Positions 30,901 through 46,400 of a DNA stretch of 64,000 nucleotides are shown here, one piece after another. The notes beneath the pieces were generated by a model that was not told the origin of the DNA, searched no databases, and was given only the letters and a program-made list of their open reading frames with translations. Numbering within the stretch: the stretch's first letter is position 1; every line of letters starts with the position of its first letter. Made by a program: the position numbers and the translations under genes. The DNA is from Ryuthela nishihirai (lineage: Eukaryota; Arthropoda; Arachnida; Araneae; Heptathelidae), in the NCBI GenBank assembly GCA_038380435.1, contig JAWZYU010000034.1:24965404-25029403 (forward strand), read 5' to 3'.

Positions 30901-33900
30901 TAATGGCAAAAAATAGTGGAAAGAAAAACAGCGCAGTAACAACAGTAACAAGAAAAAGGAGCTGGGGGATACTGTAACTAAAAAAAGAGATAAGGACAAC
31001 AGTTTCGAAATAGTAATGGCAAAAAATAGTGGAAAGGAAAACAGCGCAGTAACAACAGTGACAAGAAAAAGGAGCTGGGGGATACTGTAACTAAAAAAAG
31101 AGATAAGGACAACAGTTCCGAAATAATAATGGCAAAAAATAGTGGAAAGGAAAACAGCGCAGTAACAACAGTGACAAGAAAAAGGAGCTGTGGGCTACTG
31201 TAACTAAACAAAGAGGTAAGGACAACAGTTCCGTAATAATAATGGCAAAAAATAGTGGAAAGGAAAACAGCGCAGTAACAACAGTGACAAGAAAAAGGAG
31301 CTGGGGGCTACTGTAACTAAAAAAAGAGGTAAGGACAACAGTTCCGAAATAATAATGCCAAAAAATAGTGGAAAGAAAACAGCGCAGTAACAACAGTGAC
31401 AAGAAAAAGGAGCTGGGGACTACTGTAACTAAAAAAAGAGATAAGGACAACAGTTCCGAAATAATAATGGCAAAAAATAGTGGAAAGGAAAACAGCGCAG
31501 TAACAACAGTGACAAGAAAAAGGAGATGGGGGATACTGTAACTAAAAAAATAGATAAGGACAACAGTTCCGAAATCATAATGGCAAAAAATAGTGGAAAG
31601 GAAAAGAGCGCAGTAACAACAGTGACAAGAAAAAGGAGCTGGGGGATACTGTAACTAAAAAAAGATATAAGAACAAGAGTTCCGAAATAATAATGGCAAA
31701 AAATAGTGGAAAGGAAAACAGCGCAGTAACAACAGTGCCAAGAAAAAGGAGCTGGGGGCTACTGTAACTAAAAAAAAAGGTAAGGACAACAGTTCCGAAA
31801 TAATAATGGCAAAAAATAGTGGAAAGAAAACAGCGCAGTAACAACAGTGACAAGAAAAAGGAGCTGGGGGCTTCTGTAACTAAAAAAAGAGATAAGGACA
31901 ACAGTTCCGAAATAATAATGCCAAAAAATAGTGGAAAGAAAACAGCGCAGTAACAACAGTGACAAGAAAAAGGAGCTGGGGGCTACTGTAACTAAAAAAA
32001 AACGTAAGGACAACAGTTCCGAAATAATAATGGCAAAAAATAGTGGAAAGAAAACAGCGCAGTAAGAACAGTGACAAGAAAAAGGAGCTGGGGGATACTG
32101 TAACTAAAAAAAGAGATAAGGACAACAGTTCCGAAATAATAATGTCAAAAAATAGTGGAAAGGAAAACAGCGCAGTAACAACAGTGACAAGAAAAAGGAG
32201 CTGGGGGCTACTGTAACTAAAAAAAGAGATAAGGACAACAGTTCCGAAATAATAATGGCAAAAAATAGTGGAAAGGAAAACAGCGCAGTAACAACAGTGA
32301 CAAGAAAAAGGAGCTGGGGGCTACTGTAACTAAAAAAAGAGGTAAGGACAACAGTTCCGAAATAATAATGCCAAAAAATAGTGGAAAGGAAAACAGCGCA
32401 GTAACAACAGTGACAAGAAAAAGGAGCTGGGGGCTACTGTAACTAAAAAAAGAGATAAGGACAACAGTTCCGAAATAATAATGGCAAAAAATAGTGGAAA
32501 GGAAAACAGCGCAGTAACAACAGTGACAACAAAAAGGAGCTGGGGCTAATGTAACTAGGGTTGTTTTACCTCTGAGCGGCACGTTTTTGCACACCATGGG
32601 CTAAATGGCCACTACTGTAACTAAAAAAAGAGATAAAGACAACAGTTCCGAAATAATAATGCCAAAAAATAGTGGAAAGGAAAACAGTGCAGTAACAACA
32701 GTGACAAGAAAAAGGAGCTGGGGGCTCCTGTAACTAAAAAAAGAGGTAAGGACAACAGTTCCGAAATAATAATGGCAAAAAATAGTGGAAAGGAAAACAG
32801 CGCAGTAACAACAGTGACAAGAAAAAGGAGCTGGGGGCTACTGTAACTAAAAAAAGAGATAAGGACAACAGTTCCGAAATAATAATGGCAAAAAATAGTG
32901 GAAAGGAAAACTGCGCAGTAACAACAGTGACAAGACAAAGGAGCTGGGGGATACTGTAACTAAAAAAAGAGATAAGGACAACAGTTCCGAAATAATAATG
33001 GCAAAAAATAGTGGAAAGGAAAACAGCGCAGTAACAACAGTGACAAGATAAAGGAGCTGGGGGATACTGTAACTAAAAAAAGAGATAAGGACAACAGTTC
33101 CGAAATAATAATGGCAAAAAATAGTGGAAAGGAAAACAGCGCAGTAACAACGGTGACAAGAAAAAGGAGCTGGGGGCTACTGTAACTAAAAAAAGAGATA
33201 AGGACAACAGTTCCGAAATAATAATGGCAAAAAATAGTGGAAAGCAAAACAGCGCAGTAACAACAGTGACAAGAAAAAGGAGCTGGGGGCTCCTGTAACT
33301 AAAAAAAGAGGTAAGGACAACAGTTCCGAAATAATAATGCCAAAAAATAGTGGAAAGGAAAACAGCGCAGTAACAACAGTGACAAGAAAAAGGAGCTGGG
33401 GGCTACTGTAACTAAAAAAAGAGATAAGGACAACAGTTCCGAAATAATAATGGCAAAAAATAGTGGAAAGGAAAACAGCGCAGTAACAACAGTGACAACA
33501 AAAAGGAGCTGGGGCTAATGTAACTAGGGTTGTTTTACCTCTGAGCGGCACGTTTTTGCACACCATGGGCTAAATGGCCACTACTGTAACTAAAAAAAGA
33601 GATAAGGACAACAGTTCCGAAATAATAATGGCAAAAAATAGTGGAAAGAAAAACAGCGCAGTAACAACAGTAACAAGAAAAAGGAGCTGGGGGATACTGT
33701 AACTAAAAAAAGAGATAAGGACAACAGTTTCGAAATAGTAATGGCAAAAAATAGTGGAAAGGAAAACAGCGCAGTAACAACAGTGACAAGAAAAAGGAGC
33801 TGGGGGATACTGTAACTAAAAAAAGAGATAAGGACAACAGTTCCGAAATAATAATGGCAAAAAATAGTGGAAAGGAAAACAGCGCAGTAACAACAGTGAC

Positions 33901-36900
33901 AAGAAAAAGGAGCTGTGGGCTACTGTAACTAAACAAAGAGGTAAGGACAACAGTTCCGTAATAATAATGGCAAAAAATAGTGGAAAGGAAAACAGCGCAG
34001 TAACAACAGTGACAAGAAAAAGGAGCTGGGGGCTACTGTAACTAAAAAAAGAGGTAAGGACAACAGTTCCGAAATAATAATGCCAAAAAATAGTGGAAAG
34101 AAAACAGCGCAGTAACAACAGTGACAAGAAAAAGGAGCTGGGGACTACTGTAACTAAAAAAAGAGATAAGGACAACAGTTCCGAAATAATAATGGCAAAA
34201 AATAGTGGAAAGGAAAACAGCGCAGTAACAACAGTGACAAGAAAAAGGAGCTGGGGGATACTGTAACTAAAAAAATAGATAAGGACAACAGTTCCGAAAT
34301 AATAATGGCAAAAAATAGTGGAAAGGAAAACAGCGCAGTAACAACAGTGACAAGAAAAAGGAGCTGGGGGATACTGTAACTAAAAAAAGATATAAGGACA
34401 AGAGTTCCGAAATAATAATGGCAAAAAATAGTGGAAAGGAAAACAGCGCAGTAACAACAGTGCCAAGAAAAAGGAGCTGGGGGCTACTGTAACTAAAAAA
34501 AAAGGTAAGGACAACAGTTCCGAAATAATAATGGCAAAAAATAGTGGAAAGAAAACAGCGCAGTAACAACAGTGACAAGAAAAAGGAGCTGGGGGCTACT
34601 GTAACTAAAAAAAGAGATAAGGACAACAGTTCCGAAATAATAATGCCAAAAAATAGTGGAAAGAAAACAGCGCAGTAACAACAGTGACAAGAAAAAGGAG
34701 CTGGGGGCTACTGTAACTAAAAAAAAAGGTAAGGACAACAGTTCCGAAATAATAATGGCAAAAAATAGTGGAAAGAAAACAGCGCAGTAAGAACAGTGAC
34801 AAGAAAAAGGAGCTGGGGGATACTGTAACTAAAAAAAGAGATAAGGACAACAGTTCCGAAATAATAATGTCAAAAAATAGTGGAAAGGAAAACAGCGCAG
34901 TAACAACAGTGACAAGAAAAAGGAGCTGGGGGCTACTGTAACTAAAAAAAGAGATAAGGACAACAGTTCCGAAATAATAATGGCAAAAAATAGTGGAAAG
35001 GAAAACAGCGCAGTAACAACAGTGACAAGAAAAAGGAGCTGGGGGCTCCTGTAACTAAAAAAAGAGGTAAGGACAACAGTTCCGAAATAATAATGCCAAA
35101 AAATAGTGGAAAGGAAAACAGTGCAGTAACAACAGTGACAAGAAAAAGGAGCTGGGGGCTACTGTAACTAAAAAAAGAGATAAGGACAACAGTTCCGAAA
35201 TAATAATGGCAAAAAATAGTGGAAAGGAAAACAGCGCAGTAACAACAGTGACAACAAAAAGGAGCTGGGGCTAATGTAACTAGGGTTGTTTTACCTCTGA
35301 GCGGCACGTTTTTGCACACCATGGGCTAAATGGTCACTACTGTAACTAAAAAAAGAGATAAAGACAACAGTTCCGAAATAATAATGCCAAAAAATAGTGG
35401 AAAGGAAAACAGCGCAGTAACAACAGTGACAAGAAAAAGGAGCTGGGGGCTCCTGTAACTAAAAAAAGAGGTAAGGACAACAGTTCCGAAATAATAATGG
35501 CAAAAAATAGTGGAAAGGAAAACAGCGCAGTAACAACAGTGACAAGAAAAAGGAGCTGGGGGCTACTGTAACTAAAAAAAGAGATAAGGACAACAGTTCC
35601 GAAATAATAATGGCAAAAAATAGTAGAAAGGAAAACAGCGCAGTAACAACAGTTACAAGACAAAGGAGCTGGGGGATACTGTAACTAAAAAAAGAGATAA
35701 GGACAACAGTTCCGAAATAATAATGGCAAAAAATAGTGGAAACGAAAACAGCGCAGTAACAACAGTGACAAGAAAAAGGAGCTGGGGGCTACTGTAACTA
35801 AAAAAAGAGGTAAGGACAACAGTTCCGAAATAATAATGCCAAAAAATAGTGGAAAGAAAACAGCGCAGTAACAACAGTGACAAGAAAAAGGAGCTGGGGA
35901 CTACTGTAACTAAAAAAAGAGATAAGGACAACAGTTCCGAAATAATAATGGCAAAAAATAGTGGAAAGGAAAACAGCGCAGTAACAACAGTGACAAGAAA
36001 AAGGAGCTGGGGGCTCCTGTAACTAAAAAAAGAGGTAAGGACAACAGTTCCGAAATTATAATGCCAAAAAATAGTGGAAAGGAAAACAGCGCAGTAACAA
36101 CAGTGACAAGAAAAAGGAGCTGGGGGCTACTGTAACTAAAAAAAGAGATAAGGACAACAGTTCCGAAATAATAATGGCAAAAAATAGTGGAAAGGAAAAC
36201 AGCGCAGTAACAACAGTGACAACAAAAAGGAGCTGGGACTAATGTAACTAGGGTTGTTTTACCTCTGAGCGGCACGTTTTTGCACACCATGGGCTAAATG
36301 GCCACTACTGTAACTAAAAAAAGAGATAAGGACAACAGTTCCGAAATAATAATGGCAAAAAATAGTGGAAAGAAAAACAGCGCAGTAACAACAGTAACAA
36401 GAAAAAGGAGCTGGGGGATACTGTAACTAAAAAAAGAGATAAGGACAACAGTTTCGAAATAATAATGGCAAAAAATAGTGGAAAGGAAAACAGCGCAGTA
36501 ACAACAGTGACAAGAAAAAGGAGCTGGGGGATACTGTAACTAAAAAAAGAGATAAGGACAACAGTTCCGAAATAATAATGGCAAAAAATAGTGGAAAGGA
36601 AAACAGCGCAGTAACAACAGTGACAAGAAAAAGGAGCTGGGGGATACTGTAACTAAAAAAAGAGATAAGGACAACAGTTCCGAAATAATAATGGCAAAAA
36701 ATAGTGGAAAGGAAAACAGCGCAGTAACAACAGTGACAAGAAAAAGGAGCTGGGGGCTCCTGTAACTAAAAAAAGAGGTAAGGACAACAGTTCCGAAATA
36801 ATAATGCCAAAAAATAGTGGAAAGGAAAACAGTGCAGTAACAACAGTGACAAGAAAAAGGAGCTGGGGGCTACTGTAACTAAAAAAAGAGATAAGGACAA

Positions 36901-39900
36901 CAGTTCCGAAATAATAATGGCAAAAAATAGTGGAAAGGAAAACAGCGCAGTAACAACAGTGACAACAAAAAGGAGCTGGGGCTAATGTAACTAGGGTTGT
37001 TTTACCTCTGAGCGGCACGTTTTTGCACACCATGGGCTAAATGGCCACTACTGTAACTAAAAAAAGAGATAAAGACAACAGTTCCGAAATAATAATGGCA
37101 AAAAATAGTGGAAAGGAAAACAGCGCAGTAACAACAGTGACAACAAAAAGGAGCTGGGACTAATGTAACTAGGGTTGTTTTACCTCTGAGCGGCACGTTT
37201 TTGCACACCATGGGCTAAATGGCCACTACTGTAACTAAAAAAAGAGATAAGGACAACAGTTCCGAAATAATAATGGCAAAAAATAGTGGAAAGAAAAACA
37301 GCGCAGTAACAACAGTAACAAGAAAAAGGAGCTGGGGGATACTGTAACTAAAAAAAGAGATAAGGACAACAGTTTCGAAATAATAATGGCAAAAAATAGT
37401 GGAAAGGAAAACAGCGCAGTAACAACAGTGACAAGAAAAAGGAGCTGGGGGGATACTGTAACTAAAAAAAGAGATAAGGACAACAGTTCCGAAATAATAA
37501 TGGCAAAAAATAGTGGAAAGGAAAACAGCGCAGTAACAACAGTGACAAGAAAAAGGAGCTGGGGGATACTGTAACTAAAAAAAGAGATAAGGACAACAGT
37601 TCCGAAATAATAATGGCAAAAAATAGTGGAAAGAAAACAGCGCAGTAACAACAGTGACAAGAAAAAGGAGCTGGGGGATACTGTAACTAAAAAAAGAGAT
37701 AAGGACAACAGTTCCGAAATAATAATGGCAAAAAATAGTGGAAAGGAAAACAGCGCAGTAACAACAGTGACAAGAAAAAGGAGCTGTGGGCTACTGTAAC
37801 TAAACAAAGAGATAAGGACAACAGTTCCGTAATAATAATGGCAAAAAATAGTGGAAAGGAAAACAGCGCAGTAACAACAGTGACAAGAAAAAGGAGCTGG
37901 GGGCTACTGTAACTAAAAAAAGAGGTAAGGACAACAGTTCCGAAATAATAATGCCAAAAAATAGTGGAAAGAAAACAGCGCAGTAACAACAGTGACAAGA
38001 AAAAGGAGCTGGGGACTACTATAACTAAAAAAAGAGATAAGGACAACAGTTCCGAAATAATAATGGCAAAAAATAGTGGAAAGGAAAACAGCGCAGTAAC
38101 AACAGTGACAAGAAAAAGGAGCTGGGGGATACTGTAACTAAAAAGAGATATAAGGACAAGAGTTCCGAAATAATAATGGCAAAAAATAGTGGAAAGGAAA
38201 ACAGCGCAGTGACAACAGTGCCAAGAAAAAGGAGCTGGGGGCTACTGTAACTAAAAAAAAAGGTAAGGACAACAGTTCCGAAATAATAATGGCAAAAAAT
38301 AGTGGAAAGAAAACAGCGCAGTAACAACAGTGACAAGAAAAAGGAGCTGGGGGCTACTGTAACTAAAAAAAGAGATAAGGACAACAGTTCCGAAATAATA
38401 ATGCCAAAAAATAGTGGAAAGAAAACAGCGCAGTAACAACAGTGACAAGAAAAAGGAGCTGGGGGCTACTGTAACTAAAAAAAAAGGTAAGGACAACAGT
38501 TCCGAAATAATAATGGCAAAAAATAGTGGAAAGAAAACAGCGCAGTAAGAACAGTGACAAGAAAAAGGAGCTGGGGGATACTGTAACTAAAAAAAGAGAT
38601 AAGGACAACAGTTCCGAAATAATAATGTCAAAAAATAGTGGAAAGGAAAACAGCGCAGTAACAACAGTGACAAGAAAAAGGAGCTGGGGGCTCCGGTAAC
38701 TAAAAAAGAGGTAAGGACAACAGTTCCGAAATAATAATGCCAAAAAATAGTGGAAAGGAAAACAGTGCAGTAACAACAGTGACAAGAAAAAGGAGCTGGG
38801 GGCTACTGTAACTAAAAAAAGAGATAAGGACAACAGTTCCGAAATAATAATGGCAAAAAATAGTGGAAAGGAAACCAGCGCAGTAACAACAGTGACAACA
38901 AAAAGGAGCTGGGGCTAATGTAACTAGGGTTGTTTTACCTCTGAGCGGCACGTTTTTGCACACCATGGGCTAAATGGCCACTACTGTAACTAAAAAAAGA
39001 GATAAAGACAACAGTTCCGAAATAATAATGCCAAAAAATAGTGGAAAGGAAAACAGCGCAGTAAGAACAGTGACAAGAAAAAGGAGCTGGGGGCTCCTGT
39101 AACTAAAAAAAGAGGTAAGGACAACAGTTCCGAAATAATAATGTCAAAAAATAGTGGAAAGGAAAACAGCGCAGTAACAACAGTGACAAGAAAAAGGAGC
39201 TGGGGGCTACTGTAACTAAAAAAAGAGATAAGGACAACAGTTCCGAAATAATAATGGCAAAAAATAGTGGAAAGGAAAACAGCGCAGTAACAACAGTGAC
39301 AAGAAAAAGGAGCTGGGGGATACTGTAACTAAAAAAAGAGATAAGGACAACAGTTCCGAAATAATAATGGCAAAAAATAGTGGAAAGGAAAACAGCGCAG
39401 TAACAACAGTGACAAGAAAAAGGAGCTGGGGGATACTGTAACTAAAAAAAGAGATAAGGACAACAGTTCCGAAATAATAATGGCAAGAAATAGTGGAAAG
39501 GAAAACAGCGCAGTAACAACGGTGACAAGAAAAAGGAGCTGGGGGCTACTGTAACTAAAAAAAGAGATAAGGACAACAGTTCCGAAATAATAATGGCAAA
39601 AAATAGTGGAAAGGAAAACAGCGCAGTAACAACAGTGACAACAAAAAGGAGCTGGGGCTAATGTAACTAGGGTTGTTTTACCTCTGAGCGGCACGTTTTT
39701 GCACACCATGGGCTAAATGGCCACTACTGTAACTAAAAAAAGAGATAAAGACAACAGTTCCGAAATAATAATGCCAAAAAATAGTGGAAAGGAAAACAGT
39801 GCAGTAACAACAGTGACAAGAAAAAGGAGCTGGGGGCTCCTGTAACTAAAAAAAGAGGTAAGGACAACAGTTCCGAAATAATAATGGCAAAAAATAGTGG

Positions 39901-40423
39901 AAAGGAAAACAGCGCAGTAAAAACAGTGACAAGAAAAAGGAGCTGGGGGATACTGTAACTAAAAATAGAGATAAGGACAACAGTTCCGAAATAATAATGG
40001 CAAAAAATAGTGGAAAGGAAAACAGCGCAGTAACAACAGTGACAAGAAAAAGGAGCTGGGGGCTACTGTAACTAAAAAAAGAGGTAAGGACAACAGTTCC
40101 GAAATAATAATGCCAAAAAATAGTGGAAAGAAAACAGCGCAGTAACAACAGTGACAAGAAAAAGGAGCTGGGGGCTACTGTAACTAAAAAAAGAGGTAAG
40201 GACAACAGTTCCGAAATAATAATGGCAAAAAATAGTGGAAAGGAAAACAGCGCAGTAACAACAGTGACAAGAAAAAGGATCTGGGGGCTACTGTAACTAA
40301 AAAAAAAGGTAAGGACAACAGTTCCGAAATAATAATGGCAAAAAATAGTGGAAAGAAAACAGCGCAGTAACAACAGTGACAAGAAAAAGGAGCTGGGGGC
40401 TACTGTAACTAAAAAAAGAGATA
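27930..40423. repeat. Satellite block, copy A (about 12,493 bp)
   Basis: The order of variant monomers from about 27930 recurs from about 40423 with an offset of 12,493. The offset is 12,493 over 28.0-31.5 kb and 9,768 over 31.5-39.6 kb, because copy A contains one more 2,725-bp unit than copy B. Boundaries are accurate to about one monomer. Confidence 0.85.
28810..36300. repeat. 2,725-bp higher-order units inside copy A
   Basis: Three successive units start near 28.8, 31.5 and 34.25 kb, each of about 24 monomers with SINE-derived inserts. The first two share rare variants (CCGAAATCATAATGG, AAAAGAGCGCAG, AAGAACAAGAG) and are nearly identical. The third lacks these and is older or was separately modified. 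Confidence 0.82.
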
Positions 40424-43400
40424 AGGACAACAGTTCCGAAATAATAATGGCAAAAAATAGTGGAAAGGAAAACAGCGCAGTAACAACAGTGACAAGAAAA
40501 AGGAGCTGGGGGATACTGTAACTAAAAAAAGAGATAAGGACAACAGTTTCGAAATAATAATGGCAAAAAATAGTGGAAAGGAAAACAGCGCAGTAACAAC
40601 AGTGACAAGAAAAAGGAGCTGGGGGATACTGTAACTAAAAAAAGAGATAAGGACAACAGTTCCGAAATAATAATGGCAAAAAATAGTGGAAAGGAAAACA
40701 GCGCAGTAACAACAGTGACAAGAAAAAGGAGCTGGGGGATACTGTAACTAAAAAAAGAGATAAGGACAACAGTTCCGAAATAATAATGGCAAAAAATAGT
40801 GGAAAGAAAACAGCGCAGTAACAACAGTGACAAGAAAAAGGAGCTGGGGGATACTGTAACTAAAAAAAGAGATAAGGACAACATTTCCGAAATAATAATG
40901 GCAAAAAATAGTGGAAAGGAAAACAGCGCAGTAACAACAGTGACAAGAAAAAGGAGCTGTGGGCTACTGTAACTAAACAAAGAGATAAGGACAACAGTTC
41001 CGTAATAATAATGGCAAAAATAGTGGAAAGGAAAACAGCGCAGTAACAACAGTGACAAGAAAAAGGAGCTGGGGGCTACTATAACTAAAAAAAGAGGTAA
41101 GGACAACAGTTCCGAAATAATAATGCCAAAAAATAGTAGAAAGAAAACAGCGCAGTAACAACAGTGACAAGAAAAAGGAGCTGGGGACTACTGTAACTAA
41201 AAAAAGAGATAAGGACAACAGTTCCGAAATAATAATGGCAAAAAATAGTGGAAAGGAAAACAGCGCAGTAACAACAGTGACAAGAAAAAGGAGATGGGGG
41301 ATACTGTAACTAAAAAAATAGATAAGGACAACAGTTCCGAAATCATAATGGCAAAAAATAGTGGAAAGGAAAAGAGCGCAGTAACAACAGTGACAAGAAA
41401 AAGGAGCTGGGGGATACTGTAACTAAAAAAAGATATAAGAACAAGAGTTCCGAAATAATAATGGCAAAAAATAGTGGAAAGGAAAACAGCGCAGTAACAA
41501 CAGTGCCAAGAAAAAGGAGCTGGGGGCTACTGTAACTAAAAAAAAAGGTAAGGACAACAGTTCCGAAATAATAATGGCAAAAAATAGTGGAAAGAAAACA
41601 GCGCAGTAACAACAGTGACAAGAAAAAGGAGCTGGGGGCTTCTGTAACTAAAAAAAGAGATAAGGACAACAGTTCCGAAATAATAATGCCAAAAAATAGT
41701 GGAAAGAAAACAGCGCAGTAACAACAGTGACAAGAAAAAGGAGCTGGGGGCTACTGTAACTAAAAAAAAACGTAAGGACAACAGTTCCGAAATAATAATG
41801 GCAAAAAATAGTGGAAAGAAAACAGCGCAGTAAGAACAGTGACAAGAAAAAGGAGCTGGGGGATACTGTAACTAAAAAAAGAGATAAGGACAACAGTTCC
41901 GAAATAATAATGTCAAAAAATAGTGGAAAGGAAAACAGCGCAGTAACAACAGTGACAAGAAAAAGGAGCTGGGGGCTACTGTAACTAAAAAAAGAGATAA
42001 GGACAACAGTTCCGAAATAATAATGGCAAAAAATAGTGGAAAGGAAAACAGCGCAGTAACAACAGTGACAAGAAAAAGGAGCTGGGGGCTACTGTAACTA
42101 AAAAAAGAGGTAAGGACAACAGTTCCGAAATAATAATGCCAAAAAATAGTGGAAAGGAAAACAGCGCAGTAACAACAGTGACAAGAAAAAGGAGCTGGGG
42201 GCTACTGTAACTAAAAAAAGAGATAAGGACAACAGTTCCGAAATAATAATGGCAAAAAATAGTGGAAAGGAAAACAGCGCAGTAACAACAGTGACAACAA
42301 AAAGGAGCTGGGGCTAATGTAACTAGGGTTGTTTTACCTCTGAGCGGCACGTTTTTGCACACCATGGGCTAAATTGCCACTACTGTAACTAAAAAAAGAG
42401 ATAAAGACAACAGTTCCGAAATAATAATGCCAAAAAATAGTGGAAAGGAAAACAGTGCAGTAACAACAGTGACAAGAAAAAGGAGCTGGGGGCTCCTGTA
42501 ACTAAAAAAAGAGGTAAGGACAACAGTTCCGAAATAATAATGGCAAAAAATAGTGGAAAGGAAAACAGCGCAGTAACAACAGTGACAAGAAAAAGGAGCT
42601 GGGGGCTACTGTAACTAAAAAAAGAGATAAGGACAACAGTTCCGAAATAATAATGGCAAAAAATAGTGGAAAGGAAAACTGCGCAGTAACAACAGTGACA
42701 AGACAAAGGAGCTGGGGGATACTGTAACTAAAAAAAGAGATAAGGACAACAGTTCCGAAATAATAATGGCAAAAAATAGTGGAAAGGAAAACAGCGCAGT
42801 AACAACAGTGACAAGATAAAGGAGCTGGGGGATACTGTAACTAAAAAAAGAGATAAGGACAACAGTTCCGAAATAATAATGGCAAAAAATAGTGGAAAGG
42901 AAAACAGCGCAGTAACAACGGTGACAAGAAAAAGGAGCTGGGGGCTACTGTAACTAAAAAAAGAGATAAGGACAACAGTTCCGAAATAATAATGGCAAAA
43001 AATAGTGGAAAGCAAAACAGCGCAGTAACAACAGTGACAAGAAAAAGGAGCTGGGGGCTCCTGTAACTAAAAAAAGAGGTAAGGACAACAGTTCCGAAAT
43101 AATAATGCCAAAAAATAGTGGAAAGGAAAACAGCGCAGTAACAACAGTGACAAGAAAAAGGAGCTGGGGGCTACTGTAACTAAAAAAAGAGATAAGGACA
43201 ACAGTTCCGAAATAATAATGGCAAAAAATAGTGGAAAGGAAAACAGCGCAGTAACAACAGTGACAACAAAAAGGAGCTGGGGCTAATGTAACTAGGGTTG
43301 TTTTACCTCTGAGCGGCACGTTTTTGCACACCATGGGCTAAATGGCCACTACTGTAACTAAAAAAAGAGATAAGGACAACAGTTCCGAAATAATAATGGC

Positions 43401-46400
43401 AAAAAATAGTGGAAAGAAAAACAGCGCAGTAACAACAGTAACAAGAAAAAGGAGCTGGGGGATACTGTAACTAAAAAAAGAGATAAGGACAACAGTTTCG
43501 AAATAGTAATGGCAAAAAATAGTGGAAAGGAAAACAGCGCAGTAACAACAGTGACAAGAAAAAGGAGCTGGGGGATACTGTAACTAAAAAAAGAGATAAG
43601 GACAACAGTTCCGAAATAATAATGGCAAAAAATAGTGGAAAGGAAAACAGCGCAGTAACAACAGTGACAAGAAAAAGGAGCTGTGGGCTACTGTAACTAA
43701 ACAAAGAGGTAAGGACAACAGTTCCGTAATAATAATGGCAAAAAATAGTGGAAAGGAAAACAGCGCAGTAACAACAGTGACAAGAAAAAGGAGCTGGGGG
43801 CTACTGTAACTAAAAAAAGAGGTAAGGACAACAGTTCCGAAATAATAATGCCAAAAAATAGTGGAAAGAAAACAGCGCAGTAACAACAGTGACAAGAAAA
43901 AGGAGCTGGGGACTACTGTAACTAAAAAAAGAGATAAGGACAACAGTTCCGAAATAATAATGGCAAAAAATAGTGGAAAGGAAAACAGCGCAGTAACAAC
44001 AGTGACAAGAAAAAGGAGCTGGGGTATACTGTAACTAAAAAAATAGATAAGGACAACAGTTCCGAAATAATAATGGCAAAAAATAGTGGAAAGGAAAACA
44101 GCGCAGTAACAACAGTGACAAGAAAAAGGAGCTGGGGGATACTGTAACTAAAAAAAGATATAAGGACAAGAGTTCCGAAATAATAATGGCAAAAAATAGT
44201 GGAAAGGAAAACAGCGCAGTAACAACAGTGCCAAGAAAAAGGAGCTGGGGGCTACTGTAACTAAAAAAAAAGGTAAGGACAACAGTTCCGAAATAATAAT
44301 GGCAAAAAATAGTGGAAAGAAAACAGCGCAGTAACAACAGTGACAAGAAAAAGGAGCTGGGGGCTACTGTAACTAAAAAAAGAGATAAGGACAACAGTTC
44401 CGAAATAATAATGCCAAAAAATAGTGGAAAGAAAACAGCGCAGTAACAACAGTGACAAGAAAAAGGAGCTGGGGGCTACTGTAACTAAAAAAAAAGGTAA
44501 GGACAACAGTTCCGAAATAATAATGGCAAAAAATAGTGGAAAGAAAACAGCGCAGTAAGAACAGTGACAAGAAAAAGGAGCTGGGGGATACTGTAACTAA
44601 AAAAAGAGATAAGGACAACAGTTCCGAAATAATAATGTCAAAAAATAGTGGAAAGGAAAACAGCGCAGTAACAACAGTGACAAGAAAAAGGAGCTGGGGG
44701 CTACTGTAACTAAAAAAAGAGATAAGGACAACAGTTCCGAAATAATAATGGCAAAAAATAGTGGAAAGGAAAACAGCGCAGTAACAACAGTGACAAGAAA
44801 AAGGAGCTGGGGGCTCCTGTAACTAAAAAAAGAGGTAAGGACAACAGTTCCGAAATAATAATGCCAAAAAATAGTGGAAAGGAAAACAGTGCAGTAACAA
44901 CAGTGACAAGAAAAAGGAGCTGGGGGCTACTGTAACTAAAAAAAGAGATAAGGACAACAGTTCCGAAATAATAATGGCAAAAAATAGTGGAAAGGAAAAC
45001 AGCGCAGTAACAACAGTGACAACAAAAAGGAGCTGGGGCTAATGTAACTAGGGTTGTTTTACCTCTGAGCGGCACGTTTTTGCACACCATGGGCTAAATG
45101 GTCACTACTGTAACTAAAAAAAGAGATAAAGACAACAGTTCCGAAATAATAATGCCAAAAAATAGTGGAAAGGAAAACAGCGCAGTAACAACAGTGACAA
45201 GAAAAAGGAGCTGGGGGCTCCTGTAACTAAAAAAAGAGGTAAGGACAACAGTTCCGAAATAATAATGGCAAAAAATAGTGGAAAGGAAAACAGCGCAGTA
45301 ACAACAGTGACAAGAAAAAGGAGCTGGGGGCTACTGTAACTAAAAAAAGAGATAAGGACAACAGTTCCGAAATAATAATGGCAAAAAATAGTAGAAAGGA
45401 AAACAGCGCAGTAACAACAGTTACAAGACAAAGGAGCTGGGGGATACTGTAACTAAAAAAAGAGATAAGGACAACAGTTCCGAAATAATAATGGCAAAAA
45501 ATAGTGGAAACGAAAACAGCGCAGTAACAACAGTGACAAGAAAAAGGAGCTGGGGGCTACTGTAACTAAAAAAAGAGGTAAGGACAACAGTTCCGAAATA
45601 ATAATGCCAAAAAATAGTGGAAAGAAAACAGCGCAGTAACAACAGTGACAAGAAAAAGGAGCTGGGGACTACTGTAACTAAAAAAAGAGATAAGGACAAC
45701 AGTTCCGAAATAATAATGGCAAAAAATAGTGGAAAGGAAAACAGCGCAGTAACAACAGTGACAAGAAAAAGGAGCTGGGGGCTCCTGTAACTAAAAAAAG
45801 AGGTAAGGACAACAGTTCCGAAATTATAATGCCAAAAAATAGTGGAAAGGAAAACAGCGCAGTAACAACAGTGACAAGAAAAAGGAGCTGGGGGCTACTG
45901 TAACTAAAAAAAGAGATAAGGACAACAGTTCCGAAATAATAATGGCAAAAAATAGTGGAAAGGAAAACAGCGCAGTAACAACAGTGACAACAAAAAGGAG
46001 CTGGGACTAATGTAACTAGGGTTGTTTTACCTCTGAGCGGCACGTTTTTGCACACCATGGGCTAAATGGCCACTACTGTAACTAAAAAAAGAGATAAGGA
46101 CAACAGTTCCGAAATAATAATGGCAAAAAATAGTGGAAAGAAAAACAGCGCAGTAACAACAGTAACAAGAAAAAGGAGCTGGGGGATACTGTAACTAAAA
46201 AAAGAGATAAGGACAACAGTTTCGAAATAATAATGGCAAAAAATAGTGGAAAGGAAAACAGCGCAGTAACAACAGTGACAAGAAAAAGGAGCTGGGGGAT
46301 ACTGTAACTAAAAAAAGAGATAAGGACAACAGTTCCGAAATAATAATGGCAAAAAATAGTGGAAAGGAAAACAGCGCAGTAACAACAGTGACAAGAAAAA

